64,000 bases of DNA from Xanthobacter aminoxidans (GCF_023571765.1 NZ_JAMJXC010000004.1:1-64000); one strand, 5' to 3'. Positions 17,089 through 25,477 are shown, numbered from the stretch's first letter. Translations and numbers: made by a program. Notes: a model not told the origin generated them from the letters alone.

Positions 17089-18000
17089 CTATTTCAGCGC
17101 CGCCGCCCTCTTGCGGTTGGACGCCATCTTCGCGAGCTGCGAATAGCTCGCGTCGTAGCTCTGCACCTTGTCGGCCATGCCGCGGGTGACTGCTTCGGGA
17201 CCGATGCAGACGCCGCCGGCTCCGAACTGCTGCTTCACGTTCGTCGGTGTGGTGCCGCGCGCCCGGGCCACATCGGAGATGAACTGCGCCTCAAGGGCAT
17301 CCAGCATGGTCCTGATCTCCGTCAGGCCCTCGTCCGTGGTCGGATCCGGGCGCTTGTTCGGCGCATTGCTGGAGACCACCTCGATGACCACCTCGCCGCT
17401 GCCGTCGGGCTGGACCTGCTTCGGGATCGCGGCGACGACGCCGATCGAGCCGAGAATGCCGGTCTTGTCGGTCGCGATCTCATTGGCCGAGGCCGCGATC
17501 CAGTAGCCGGCGGACGCGGCGGCGCCAGAGACGTGGGCGAGCGTGAACTTGCTGCTGCGCCCGCGGTAGACCACATCGGCAAAGGCGTTGATGCCCGATA
17601 CGGCGCCGCCGGGGGTATCCATCAGCAGCATGATGGCGTGGATGTCCTTCGCCTCCTGGGCGAGGCGGTAATCGTTCTGGAGCATCGCCACCGACGTGCC
17701 GCCGGAATATTCGGTCATCATGTTGGCGCGCGGGAAGATCGGGCCGAACACCGGGAGGATGGCCACACCCGCATCCGTCATCATCGCGTAGCGCGCCCCG
17801 TCCATGCGGCGCACGGTCGGCCCAGCGAAGGCCCCAACGATGGCCGCGAGATCGCGCTTCCGCCAAGTTTCGCCTTCCGTATCGGCATTGGCCGCCCGGG
17901 CCTCGCGGTCCATGCCGGCGATGCCGGCCATGACGTGCAGATAGTCGGGGCGGATCGCCCACGGCTCGGCCGTGAGCGCGTGCATGGCGCGGATCATCAT
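17089..18000 (-). CDS. S49 family prohead protease
   Basis: A 303-residue SppA/ClpP-fold peptidase located between portal and capsid, the usual prohead protease site. The segment HVSGAAASAGYWIAASANEI carries the nucleophile at Ser163. LGSIGVVAAIPK is the conserved oxyanion-side strand, and Lys216 in SSNAPNKRPDP is well placed to complete a Ser-Lys dyad. It should remove the capsid delta domain during maturation. The start ATG overlaps the portal stop as ATGA. Confidence 0.92.
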   Translation of the reverse strand: MMIRAMHALTAEPWAIRPDYLHVMAGIAGMDREARAANADTEGETWRKRDLAAIVGAFAGPTVRRMDGARYAMMTDAGVAILPVFGPIFPRANMMTEYSGGTSVAMLQNDYRLAQEAKDIHAIMLLMDTPGGAVSGINAFADVVYRGRSSKFTLAHVSGAAASAGYWIAASANEIATDKTGILGSIGVVAAIPKQVQPDGSGEVVIEVVSSNAPNKRPDPTTDEGLTEIRTMLDALEAQFISDVARARGTTPTNVKQQFGAGGVCIGPEAVTRGMADKVQSYDASYSQLAKMASNRKRAAALK

Positions 18001-19307
18001 TCGTCTCCGGTGGAGCTGCTGCTACCCCGCGCGGGCGGCGCCGCCGGGTCGTTCTTCATCTGGTCTTCGCCGGCCGGAACCATGTTCAGCGGCGTCAGGT
18101 AGGTCTTGCCCTGACCGTCCGGCAGCGGGTTCATGCTTTCCCACTCGCGGATCTCGTCGGCATTGAGCCAGCCCCACTGCCGGCCGATGGCATAGGACCG
18201 ATAGCGGGAGAGGATGTCGCCGCGCTGCAGGTCATCAAGGTCGAGCTCCGGCTCGTATTCCTCGTCCTCGTCCATCGAGAGGCAGGAAATGCGCACCGCG
18301 CTCTCGATCGCCTTCGCCAGCGACGAGATCGGACCGGTGACGTAATCGATGCCCTGCTGCTCGATGTTCGAGAAGGTCGCGCGATCAAGGATCCCGATCT
18401 TGTGCGGCGGGACGCCGAACATGGTGCAGCAGGCCACGGCCTGTTCCTTCCGCACTTCGGTCAGCTGGCTGTCGCGATTGTTGAAGGAGAACTCCTTCAG
18501 CTTCATCCCGAGCTCGAGGATCGCCACCTTGAATGCGTTGTCGACACCCGAATAGGCGCGCTCGATCTGGGCGCGCAGCCGGTTGGCAACGGCATCGTTC
18601 GGCAGCCGCTTATCCATCTCGATGACGGCACTCGGCCGGGCACCGTTCGAGAAGAACTTGGCCGCGAACCGCTCGGCGGCGATGGCCAGGGCGATAGCTT
18701 CCCGGTGCTGCTGGATCGGCGAGACACCGATCAGTCCGCCGTTCTCGGCGAAATCGTTGGAGCCGCGATATGCAAGGTGCAGCACATCCTGAAAGGACAA
18801 GCCCTGCCTCATCGGGCCGTTGGCACCGATCACATCGAAAAACGGCTCACCTTCTTCCGTCCACCGCTGCGTCACCCGGCCGGGCTGGATCAGCCCCAGC
18901 CGGAGCACACGGCCTTCGTCATCTCGGGAGACACGGCCATAGGCGTTCCCCCGCGAAAGTGCGGTGTGGACCAGCGTGCGCCGCCAATCGAAGCTGGATA
19001 GCCATGGCGCAGGTCGAGAGGTGAGAAGCTTGTAGAGTGGGTGCTCGACCGCGTGCCGGCGGCTCCCGTCCGCCCCCTTTCTCAGCAAGGGGAAGGGCAC
19101 CTTGGCCAGGTCGTCCGAGAGCACCTGGATGCAAGCGGCAATGCCGGGCACCGTCAGCGCATCGCGGACGGTGACGCGCAAGCCGGTGGCGGTGACGACC
19201 CCACCGAATAGATCGGTCAGCCATGGCTCCGGCGCGGACGTGCCAGAAGGCTCGACGGACGCCTGGGCGGTGGAGGAGCTGCCGAGGATGCCAGAGAAGA
19301 TCCCCAT
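17997..19307 (-). CDS. HK97-family portal protein
   Basis: A 436-residue portal. Conserved parts seen: VRDALTVPGIAACIQVLSDDLAKVPFPLL (about residues 43-71), HPLYKLLTSRPAPWLSSFDWRRTLV, and VACCTMFGVPPHKIGILDRATFSNIEQQGIDYV, the family signature near residue 300. It forms the dodecameric ring at the capsid vertex through which DNA enters. The longer upstream open frame is Arg/Cys-rich and rejected; the ATG at 19307 overlaps the stop of the small membrane protein. Confidence 0.93.
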   Translation of the reverse strand: MGIFSGILGSSSTAQASVEPSGTSAPEPWLTDLFGGVVTATGLRVTVRDALTVPGIAACIQVLSDDLAKVPFPLLRKGADGSRRHAVEHPLYKLLTSRPAPWLSSFDWRRTLVHTALSRGNAYGRVSRDDEGRVLRLGLIQPGRVTQRWTEEGEPFFDVIGANGPMRQGLSFQDVLHLAYRGSNDFAENGGLIGVSPIQQHREAIALAIAAERFAAKFFSNGARPSAVIEMDKRLPNDAVANRLRAQIERAYSGVDNAFKVAILELGMKLKEFSFNNRDSQLTEVRKEQAVACCTMFGVPPHKIGILDRATFSNIEQQGIDYVTGPISSLAKAIESAVRISCLSMDEDEEYEPELDLDDLQRGDILSRYRSYAIGRQWGWLNADEIREWESMNPLPDGQGKTYLTPLNMVPAGEDQMKNDPAAPPARGSSSSTGDE

Positions 19308-19519
19308 CAGCGCGTCCTCAGAGCGCCGATCATGGCGATGGCGTAGAGAAGAGCACCGGCCGCGACAAACCCCGCAGGTGGATAGTGCAGCCAAGCGCCG
19401 TAGCCGATGAGCGACGTCCCCAGCACAGCTACACCGAGGCGTGCCACGTCCATTTTCGCGGCAGCGCGCGCTGCATCCGCCTTGGCCGCAGCGCGCGCGA
19501 CATCTCGGGGCTCAGACAT
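19307..19519 (-). CDS. Small two-helix membrane protein
   Basis: A 70-residue protein with an Ala-rich charged helix (residues 1-25, ARAAAKADAARAAAKMDVARL) and two hydrophobic segments (about 27-44 and 48-65). It lies between terminase and portal with stop/start overlaps at both ends. Small membrane proteins here are common in alphaproteobacterial phages. It could be holin-like, but the location argues rather for an assembly role; function unknown. Confidence 0.6.
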   Translation of the reverse strand: MSEPRDVARAAAKADAARAAAKMDVARLGVAVLGTSLIGYGAWLHYPPAGFVAAGALLYAIAMIGALRTR

Positions 19520-21231
19520 CAGATCACCGTTAGGAGGAAGTCTTCGGGGACTTGGATGGACGGCTCGGGATTCTCGCCCATCAGCGCTGCGGCATTGAAC
19601 AACGCCATCAGCGGGTCGATCTTCGCCGTGCCAGAGACCGCCTTGGTGACGATCACAGCGTTGCCCTTGGGCTCGGTCTTCGCGTTGCCGACGCATTTCC
19701 GCATGAGCAACCCGCCGTCGTGCTGAAGAGAGCCAGCGGCCAGCCTACGTTCCGTGGTTTTGATTGCGCCACTCAGCTTCCAGCCCTGCTGAACGCTTTC
19801 GATGCGCTCGATGTCGAACCCGCGCACGTCATTGCAGAGGGCGTTGATCGTGTCGGAGATGCCGACGGAATCGACACCAATGCCGCCCTTTTCCGGGAGG
19901 AGGCCAGTCTCGTCGATGCGCACGATGAGGTTGGCAACCTCCTCGATGTCTGGGCCGGGCGCATCCGAGAGGGTCAGGAGACCCTGCGCATGGAGGTCAA
20001 GGATCCACGGCGCCTCGCTCTTGCGGCGCTCCAGCACGATCCGATTGGCCCAGGCCTTCGACCACAGGAGCCAGCGGCCGGTGTGCTTCTCGCGCCCGAG
20101 GGCAGCGAATCCCAGAAGGTCATCCATGCCGCCGCCGTCGACGCCGACCACCACCACCTCGCTTCGGCGGAGCAGCTCATCCAGCGTCAGGGTCTCGTCG
20201 ACATTGCTCGCGCCGGTGCGCTCGTTCTTCAGCCAGAACTCGGCCCCAACCCAGCCGTCCGGCCGGATGCCCACGCCCACCTCGACGTTGAGGTGCTTCG
20301 CGAAGAAGTTGGTGAGAGACGACGTGCCGCCCGACTGGTCCTCCGCGTATTGGGAGGTCAGGAACTCCATATCGACGGACGCCCCCATGTTGGGGTTCGT
20401 CATCCACCAGTTCGCGGGATCCTTGAAAGCCCCGCTCTTGAGCATGTCCTCCGGGAACTCGTAGAGCATCCCAAGAGAGCGTGGGTCGATGATGCTGCCG
20501 TTGCGGATGCCGCGGAACCGCTTCAGCCACTTCTCGAACACCCCGGCCGGCTGCTCGTCGCCCTGGGTGGAGAGCGCGATGACGAAGCCCTCCGGCCTCG
20601 ATGCCAAGCCGCCCGTCGCCTCCCGCAGCATGTTCTCGGCATTGGCGCGCTTGCCGAAGAGCCAAAGCTCGTCGATCAGCACGCCCACCGACTTCTTCCC
20701 CGCCACCGTGTCGCTGTCGGCCGCCAGAACCCGGAGGGTGGCGTTCGTCGTGCGATGGGTGATCGTCCGCGTCGCCTCGGTGATCTTCAGCAGATCGTCG
20801 AGCTCCGGATCAGCGCGGATCATGTCGCGCGCCGGCTCGAACGAGTTGCGGGCGATCTCCACCGTCGGCGCGATGATGCTGAACTCAGCACTGAGCCGCC
20901 AATTGCGGATCAGGGCGGTGACCATGATGCCGGCGGCGGTCTCGGACTTCCCATTCTTCTTGCTGACGAGGAGCAGGAAGCGGTTGATGAGCCGGCGGCC
21001 CGTGGCCGCGTCGTAGGCGCCGAAGATCTGGCCCACGAAATCGAACACCCACTGGCGGCACGCATCGCCGGCCGTCGGGCTGCCGGTCACGCTCACCAGC
21101 TTCAGCTCGCGGAAGATCGCGAGCGCGGCCTCGGCCTCGTCGGTGAACAGCGGCTGGAAGGGAATGAGCGGCAGCCCATTCCTGATCCGGTCCTCCCAAT
21201 CCGGGCAGGCCGTGCTCCAGTGAAAGCTCAC
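19519..21231 (-). CDS. Terminase large subunit (Terminase_1-like)
   Basis: A 570-residue packaging motor. The ATPase half has a Walker A-like SKKNGKSE at residues 90-97 and a Walker B VLIDELWLFG at about 184-193. The RNase H-like nuclease half has VVVVGVDGGGMDD (Asp365, Asp370) and a later IGVDSVGISD acidic segment. It translocates DNA into the prohead and cuts the concatemer. The downstream gene order portal-protease-capsid is canonical. Confidence 0.95.
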   Translation of the reverse strand: MSFHWSTACPDWEDRIRNGLPLIPFQPLFTDEAEAALAIFRELKLVSVTGSPTAGDACRQWVFDFVGQIFGAYDAATGRRLINRFLLLVSKKNGKSETAAGIMVTALIRNWRLSAEFSIIAPTVEIARNSFEPARDMIRADPELDDLLKITEATRTITHRTTNATLRVLAADSDTVAGKKSVGVLIDELWLFGKRANAENMLREATGGLASRPEGFVIALSTQGDEQPAGVFEKWLKRFRGIRNGSIIDPRSLGMLYEFPEDMLKSGAFKDPANWWMTNPNMGASVDMEFLTSQYAEDQSGGTSSLTNFFAKHLNVEVGVGIRPDGWVGAEFWLKNERTGASNVDETLTLDELLRRSEVVVVGVDGGGMDDLLGFAALGREKHTGRWLLWSKAWANRIVLERRKSEAPWILDLHAQGLLTLSDAPGPDIEEVANLIVRIDETGLLPEKGGIGVDSVGISDTINALCNDVRGFDIERIESVQQGWKLSGAIKTTERRLAAGSLQHDGGLLMRKCVGNAKTEPKGNAVIVTKAVSGTAKIDPLMALFNAAALMGENPEPSIQVPEDFLLTVI

Positions 21232-21755
21232 GTGTTGTCCACCGCCAACCGCGGCGCAGGCGGCGGGGCGAGCCGGCCGACCGCGCGCTTCTGCGCCGCT
21301 TGCTGGCGCTGCTCCTTCTTGCCCAGCTGGGGCTCACGCTCCGGCTTCGGCTCGACGACCTTGGTGGCCCGTGCGCGCTCCGCAGCCTCCTTCGGGCTGC
21401 CGAAGCCCCACTTGAGCAGCTTCTCCGCCGCCTGGACGCGGGCGCTGTCGGCTCCCTGCTCGGCCACGGCCACCAGCGCCTTCACGGCGTCGAGGCATCC
21501 GGCCCGCACAGCGTCGATGACTTCCGTCTCGGTCGGGATAGTCGTCGGCTTGCCCGCCGGCGGCACCTTGTGGCGCTCCGCCTGGGCTCGAGACTTTCGG
21601 GCGGGCTTTGCCGGCGGCTGGGGCGCGGGCTTCGCGGAGCGCTTCGGCTTCGGCGGGGCCACCGGCTGGGCGACAGCCTCAGTCGACTTCCGCGAAGGCT
21701 TCCGGCCAGCACCAGGCCGCCGGCCGCCGCGACCGACGCCCGTCGATTTCGTCAT
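21228..21755 (-). CDS. Terminase small subunit-like protein
   Basis: A 175-residue protein just upstream of the large subunit, overlapping it by four bases (ATGA). The N-terminal 65 residues are very basic and Pro/Lys-rich (GRGGRRPGAGRKPSRKS), which fits the DNA-binding end of small terminases. The helical core VIDAVRAGCLDAVKALVAVAEQGADSARVQAAEKLLKWGFG is about residues 78-118. It probably recognises the packaging site, perhaps in the gap upstream. Confidence 0.75.
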   Translation of the reverse strand: MTKSTGVGRGGRRPGAGRKPSRKSTEAVAQPVAPPKPKRSAKPAPQPPAKPARKSRAQAERHKVPPAGKPTTIPTETEVIDAVRAGCLDAVKALVAVAEQGADSARVQAAEKLLKWGFGSPKEAAERARATKVVEPKPEREPQLGKKEQRQQAAQKRAVGRLAPPPAPRLAVDNT

Positions 21756-22036
21756 GCCGACGCCAACTCCGTCTGATTTCCGGCACCAGACCCTTTGATT
21801 GTGGGGTTCGTGGTACCAGAATAATTATTGTGAATGACCCCCAAGGCGGTCCACCCCCCCACCCTGGCCAGAGATTTCACCCCCCTACCCCCTCGCCCAG
21901 CTGGCGCCGCGCGTGCCCAGCGGTGGCCGCTGGCTGGCGTTCTCATGAAGAGCCGAGGCCGGGGCCATCCACGGCAGCACCCCGCCGCTGGTCGCGCTCG
22001 CTGGCGCTTGGGCGAGGTGGCCGCGTGGTGGTGGTG
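21756..22036. other. Intergenic gap between HNH and terminase genes; possible cos region
   Basis: There are 281 bases without a supported gene. The gap holds an AT-rich patch (ATAATTATTG near 21820) beside long C-runs (CCACCCCCCCACC near 21850 and CACCCCCCTACCCCC near 21880). In cos phages with an HNH gene next to terminase, the cohesive-end site lies here. I cannot fix the nick positions from sequence alone. Confidence 0.35.
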
Positions 22037-22378
22037 TCAGCCGATGGGGGCGGAGAGGCGCTTGCGCCGCTGGTCCGCCGTCTTGGCGCCATGATGGACG
22101 GCGCAGAGGCATTGCCCGTTCGCGAGGTCGAGCGGTGCGCCATCGTCGCGCACCTCGCGGATGTGGTCGGCGTACATGCGATGCTCCGGGAGCGCGCGGG
22201 TACATCCCGGCGCTTGGCATCGTCCGCCCGCTCGCTTGATGACGGCGGCAGACCACTCCCGATGATCGGGGGTGCCGTAGATCGGTGCGCGGCTCTTCGG
22301 CGAGCTGGTGCCGATGGTCTGGCGGGCCGGCTTCAGGCGGGAGCGGTGCGCGCGAATGGTGGGATGGTTCTTCGCCAT
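22037..22378 (-). CDS. HNH endonuclease (packaging-associated)
   Basis: A 113-residue HNH nuclease. The zinc ribbon cysteines are in CQAPGCTRA and CLCAVHHG; the catalytic core is HRMYADHIREVRDDGAPLDLANGQCLCAVHH. HNH enzymes adjacent to terminase are required with it for cos cleavage in several siphoviruses. It is the first gene of the leftward late operon. Basic N-terminus (residues 1-35). Confidence 0.88.
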   Translation of the reverse strand: MAKNHPTIRAHRSRLKPARQTIGTSSPKSRAPIYGTPDHREWSAAVIKRAGGRCQAPGCTRALPEHRMYADHIREVRDDGAPLDLANGQCLCAVHHGAKTADQRRKRLSAPIG

Positions 22379-22784
22379 GGCGCACCCGAATCAGGAGGGA
22401 GATCGGCACCCCATCGGCGGGCGTGGGTCTGGCTCCACTCCGCCCGCTCGCATGGGGTGCCGACTTCGCAGGAAGGGTGCAGCACGTGGTCTGCAACCCC
22501 ACCGTAAGGGTTATGTCTTTTCCCTAAGGCCGACCGTGGGAAGGGGTGTCGACGCTGGCGGGAGCATTCGCGCCTGAGGGCGCGCTCGCCGTTCGGGATA
22601 ATTCGTTTATCGGGTCGGCCTTAAGAGACACGTTTGACCGTCGCCGCACGGAAGAGACCGCAAATCGTTGCGGAGCGTCAACGGCGCGGCGCGGGGCATG
22701 CGATGAATTGCGCGTTGAATTGCGCATGCGCAAGACGGCGATAAGCGACTCGTCTCAAAGGCTTATCGGCGGTTCGCGCGAGCG
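22379..22784. promoter_or_regulatory. Palindrome-rich control region ahead of the late operon
   Basis: There are 406 bases with no supported gene. They contain a 14-bp perfect palindrome TTGCGCATGCGCAA (22720-22733); direct repeats TGAATTGCGC (22704-22713 and 22716-22725); an inverted pair CGATAAGC/GCTTATCG (22739-22746 and 22761-22768); and an 11-bp inverted pair TAAGGCCGACC (22525-22535) with GGTCGGCCTTA (22613-22623). This is likely where the late leftward promoter and its activator sites lie. No clear -35/-10 pair was found. Confidence 0.45.
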
Positions 22785-23198
22785 TTACACTATGGCGCAT
22801 AAAAATCGGCGCGGGGTGTTGACAGCTTTTCCCCTCCCGGCCGGTTCGGACGCTTTCCGGCGCGCCATGCGCCGCTCGCGAATCGCCCTAAGACGCTGCT
22901 TTAGGGGACGGCGGGGCGGGCGCCAGGTGGACCGAGGGCGGCACGGCCGCAGCTGGATAGCCTCCACCATCCCGCCAGCGAGCCGCACCTCGCCAGCGCG
23001 CGCCATTGCGGCGAGCACTTCCCGGAGCCGCGCCGCGCCAGCGCACCCGTAGGCCAGCAACCGAGCCTGCCGAAGGTCGGCCCGAAGGTCGGCGCGGCTC
23101 ATGACCGGCCGGAGCCGGAGGCGCCTGCGGACGTGTCCGGATAGCGTCCACGGCCGCGACGGCGCGCCCGCGCCCTGCGTTGGAATACGACTCGCCAT
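22785..23198 (-). CDS. Arg-rich protein, unknown; possible winged-helix regulator
   Basis: A 137-residue basic protein. Residues about 34-73 (RADLRQARLLAYGCAGAARLREVLAAMARAGEVRLAGGMV) look like a real helical, winged-helix-like unit, while the ends are Arg/Pro-rich. It is divergent from the early plus-strand operon, and the CI operator at 23286-23328 lies between the two, which supports it as a controlled gene. High GC makes spurious frames common, so this is a moderate call. Confidence 0.4.
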   Translation of the reverse strand: MASRIPTQGAGAPSRPWTLSGHVRRRLRLRPVMSRADLRADLRQARLLAYGCAGAARLREVLAAMARAGEVRLAGGMVEAIQLRPCRPRSTWRPPRRPLKQRLRAIRERRMARRKASEPAGRGKAVNTPRRFLCAIV

Positions 23199-23285
23199 TG
23201 TGAAGCCCCGCCAGAAAGAGCGGCGCCAGAATGCCAGCATTTGTGCTCACGCGCACCGGGATGGCTCCCGCATACGAAAACCGAA

Positions 23286-23328
23286 AAAAGTTGGAATAGC
23301 GCATTTTGATAGTTGCATTCCAACTTTT
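23286..23328. promoter_or_regulatory. CI-type operator, paired half-sites
   Basis: Perfect 12-base inverted arms AAAAGTTGGAAT (23286-23297) and ATTCCAACTTTT (23317-23328) are 19 bases apart. The right arm also completes a compact site with AGTTGCATTCCAACT, one mismatch from the operator at 38909-38927. The site lies between a divergent minus-strand gene and the early plus-strand operon, so one bound repressor could silence both. Confidence 0.65.
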
Positions 23329-23349
23329 GCCGTGCGATGAATTGGGCAT

Positions 23350-23368
23350 CGGCAAATGAGCCGGCCAC
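23350..23368 (+). repeat. Leader element copy 1 (divergent)
   Basis: CGGCAAATGAGCCGGCCACC, a degenerate form of the CGGCA-N4-TGCCG-ACCA element seen at three later gene starts. Core ends 13 bases before the ATG at 23382. Confidence 0.45.
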
Positions 23369-23381
23369 CGAGGAACCAGAG

Positions 23382-23489
23382 ATGACCGAGAAGCCCGAAG
23401 CACCCGCCCCCAAGCCCCGCAAGATCACCGGACGCAAGGGGCTCCGGGGGACGCCGGAAACCACCACCCGCCCCGACCGCGAATTCTGA
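23382..23489 (+). CDS. Short basic protein, unknown
   Basis: A 35-residue protein (MTEKPEAPAPKPRKITGRKG...), Pro/Lys-rich, with an AGGA site 7-9 bases before the ATG. It is the first gene after the operator at 23286-23328 and is preceded by a leader-element copy. Likely disordered. Function unknown. Confidence 0.45.
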   Translation: MTEKPEAPAPKPRKITGRKGLRGTPETTTRPDREF

Positions 23490-23545
23490 GGAGGGGCCAA
23501 GTCGAGCGGCACCCCGCGCGCCGCTCCGCTGGGCAACCTGCCTGC

Positions 23546-23563
23546 CGGCAACTGTGCCGACCA
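23546..23563 (+). repeat. Leader element copy 2
   Basis: CGGCA-ACTG-TGCCG-ACCA: a 5-bp stem with 4-base loop followed by ACCA, 17 bases before the ATG at 23581. Confidence 0.6.
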
Positions 23564-23580
23564 CCGAAGGAGCAACCACG

Positions 23581-23715
23581 ATGACCACTGTCAGCCCCAC
23601 CGCGCCGACCGCCCGCATTCTCCGCCAGCTGGCCACCGAGGATCGGCGCCGCAGCTTCCGCAAGGCGCGGCGCGCGCGGATCGCGGCAAAGCACTCCTTC
23701 CTCGCCTTCGCCTGA
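23581..23715 (+). CDS. Short Arg-rich protein, unknown
   Basis: A 44-residue protein (MTTVSPTAPTARILRQLATEDRRRSFRKARRARIAAKH). Strongly basic helix in the second half; could bind nucleic acid. A GGAG site lies nine bases before the ATG. The leader element and early position suggest a small regulatory or host-takeover factor, but nothing in the sequence names it. Confidence 0.5.
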   Translation: MTTVSPTAPTARILRQLATEDRRRSFRKARRARIAAKHSFLAFA

Positions 23716-23724
23716 GGCGCACCC

Positions 23725-23865
23725 GTGGCGCCGCTCACCATCGTGACCGGCATGGCGGCAATCGTGGCCCTGATCGTCCATTGCGCGGTGTCCCGCGCGC
23801 TCTACGGCCAGAGGCTCCACCGCGTCGACCGCGCCTTTTCCTCCTCCCGCAAGCCTCGCGCCTGA
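23725..23865 (+). CDS. Single-pass small membrane protein
   Basis: A 46-residue protein from a GTG start nine bases after the previous stop. Residues 4-27 (LTIVTGMAAIVALIVHCAVSRALY) form one membrane span; the tail is basic, so the C-terminus should be inside. Function unknown. Confidence 0.45.
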   Translation: MAPLTIVTGMAAIVALIVHCAVSRALYGQRLHRVDRAFSSSRKPRA

Positions 23866-23879
23866 CGGCGTACCAGCCC

Positions 23880-23897
23880 CGGCAATCGTGCCGACCA
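23880..23897 (+). repeat. Leader element copy 3
   Basis: CGGCA-ATCG-TGCCG-ACCA, 17 bases before the ATG at 23915; same architecture as copies 2 and 4. Confidence 0.6.
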
Positions 23898-23914
23898 ATC
23901 AGGAACAACCCGCC

Positions 23915-24370
23915 ATGTCGAAAATGCACCCGGCAATCGAGCTTGCCGCCGTTCTGTCCCGCGAAGCTGCACAGGTTGCCGCCCTACGGCACCCGTCCGA
24001 CCTTCGGGATATGCCGGAGCCGCACCAGATCGCGGCCGACGCTGCGGCGCTCCTTCACGTCGGCGCCCGTGTGAAGCGGTGGGCGGAACGCGCCTGCAAT
24101 GGCGAAGGCCATATGGTGCCTGATCGCCAGTTCCCGCTCGGTAGCTCCGGCAAAGCGCCCTACGGGCGCATGACGTGGACCTGGGATGAAACCGACGACG
24201 CGGCGAAGGACAAGGCCGACGCGCGCCACCTCAAGCAGGCTACCGAAATTGCCGCCCGCTACGGGGCTTCCGTGACCATCGGCGGTGATCCGCGCGGCTA
24301 TGTGCTCCGGTTGGTGCTGGCCTCCGGCCGCACCAACACCTTGGGCAACGATGGATGGGGGGTTGCGTGA
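23915..24370 (+). CDS. Early-operon protein, unknown
   Basis: A 151-residue protein (MSKMHPAIELAAVLSREAAQVAALRHPSDLRDM). N-terminal half helical; the C-terminal half has strands (GASVTIGGDPRGYVLRLVLASGRTN) with the look of a small ACT- or SH3-like fold. The ATG at 23915 is preferred over an in-frame ATG at 23888 because an AGGA site and the leader element precede it. Stop overlaps the next start (TGATG). Confidence 0.65.
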   Translation: MSKMHPAIELAAVLSREAAQVAALRHPSDLRDMPEPHQIAADAAALLHVGARVKRWAERACNGEGHMVPDRQFPLGSSGKAPYGRMTWTWDETDDAAKDKADARHLKQATEIAARYGASVTIGGDPRGYVLRLVLASGRTNTLGNDGWGVA

Positions 24371-24702
24371 TGACCGCCCTTGACCTTCTCCCGCAATATG
24401 TCCGCGACCAAATCGAGGAGTGCCGCAATCCGCACCCCGGTCGCTTCCCGCCGCACGGCCTGCGCGAAGATCTTCGCGCTATCCCGGATGCTGAAGCAGC
24501 CGGATGGGTGGTCAAGTTCCCTTCGGACCACTGGCACAACGGCGCGCAATTCAGCCGCAACGGGGTGTCCGTGTGGTGGTCTTCATGCTGGCGCGCGAAG
24601 CGCGACGATGCGCCGTTTCGTGAGACGCCACGCCTCTACAGCACACTCGCCGAAGCTCTTGCAGCCGAAGGCCGCAATGCCTCCGACGATGGGGAGGGCT
24701 GA
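24370..24702 (+). CDS. Early-operon protein, unknown
   Basis: A 110-residue protein (MTALDLLPQYVRDQIEECRNPHPGRFPPHGLREDL). Trp-rich middle (WVVKFPSDHWHNGAQFSRNGVSVWWSSCWRAKR) and a closing helix (TLAEALAAEGR). Coupled to the gene before by TGATG. No family recognised. Confidence 0.6.
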   Translation: MTALDLLPQYVRDQIEECRNPHPGRFPPHGLREDLRAIPDAEAAGWVVKFPSDHWHNGAQFSRNGVSVWWSSCWRAKRDDAPFRETPRLYSTLAEALAAEGRNASDDGEG

Positions 24703-24706
24703 CGCC

Positions 24707-25099
24707 ATGATCGTGCATATTCTCACGGCCGAACACTTCAGTGTTCCCGGCATCATCGTGAAGGTATTCGCCAGCATGGCGGGTGCCGAGGCGGAGGCCT
24801 GCGCGCTGGCGAATATCATGCTCAAGGATGCCGGCGAAAAGCCCGATGCAGACGCGAGCACTTGGCAGGAGTCCGTCACGTTCCTGCAAGAGGTGTACGG
24901 CGCGGCTCACTGCTACGTCGAGATTGCCCCTCATGAGGTGTACGGCGCGGCGGAAACGCCCGATCCGGTGCGCGACGCCGCGCCCGACATGCTGGCGGCA
25001 CTCAAGCCGGCGGCGGACAGGCTGGAATATCTCGGGGAGGATAACGAGACGTGGACGAAGGACGCCCGCGCCGCCATCGCCAAGGCGGAGGGCCGGTGA
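24707..25099 (+). CDS. Early-operon protein with internal repeat, unknown
   Basis: A 130-residue protein (MIVHILTAEHFSVPGIIVKVFASMAGAEAEACALAN). The phrase EVYGAA appears twice (residues about 63 and 78), suggesting a small internal duplication. The C-terminal RDAAPDMLAALKPAADRLEYLGEDNETWTKDARAAIAKAEG is a motif repeated in many phage proteins of unknown role. ATG five bases after the previous stop with GGGGAGGG ahead. Confidence 0.6.
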   Translation: MIVHILTAEHFSVPGIIVKVFASMAGAEAEACALANIMLKDAGEKPDADASTWQESVTFLQEVYGAAHCYVEIAPHEVYGAAETPDPVRDAAPDMLAALKPAADRLEYLGEDNETWTKDARAAIAKAEGR

Positions 25100-25100
25100 A

Positions 25101-25376
25101 ATGCTCCGCACCTTCCTTGACCTTTCAACCGAGCACATGAAGCCGGAGACGGCGCACAATCTTGATGTGACGCCCATTGCCGAATGGAGCGTTGCCGGTG
25201 GACGTACCGGCCACGGCTATTTCATCTATGCCCATGACGAAGATGACGGGAGCATCCCTCCCGATCTTTGGGCCGTGATGTGTTTCGCGCGGGAGCGCGG
25301 CGCCGAATACATCCTTTTCGACTGCGATGCGGCGACGGTCGAAGGCCTGCCAACATTCGATTGGGAGGGCAGGTAA
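25101..25376 (+). CDS. DUF5983-like protein
   Basis: A 91-residue protein starting MLRTFLDLSTEHMKPETAHNLD. The pattern F-L-D-L-S-T-x-H near the start, YFIYAHDEDD in the middle and the closing D-x-D-A-x-x-V-E-G-L-P-T-F-D-W match DUF5983, a family found on phages and plasmids, function unknown. Starts two bases after the previous gene and overlaps the next by TAATG. Confidence 0.65.
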   Translation: MLRTFLDLSTEHMKPETAHNLDVTPIAEWSVAGGRTGHGYFIYAHDEDDGSIPPDLWAVMCFARERGAEYILFDCDAATVEGLPTFDWEGR

Positions 25377-25468
25377 TGCGCTTCCTCTCCGACCTTTCCG
25401 GCGCCGCCGGCTTCCTCGCCTTCCTTGGCGCCGTCTGGTGCGGCGTCTCTCTCCTCTTCCTCCTGTGA
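25376..25468 (+). CDS. Very small membrane protein
   Basis: A 30-residue protein (MRFLSDLSGAAGFLAFLGAVWCGVSLLFLL) that is almost entirely one membrane span. TAATG overlap with the gene before, so translation is coupled. Function unknown; small size lowers confidence, but coupling and composition support it. Confidence 0.5.
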   Translation: MRFLSDLSGAAGFLAFLGAVWCGVSLLFLL

Positions 25469-25477
25469 GGTGCTCCC

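Noticed and set aside
19307-19519. Holin
   Set aside because: Two membrane spans fit, but its place between terminase and portal and the lack of an endolysin make this unsupported.
19552-21798. 748-residue plus-strand open frame
   Set aside because: Antisense to both terminase genes; composition biased and no motif.
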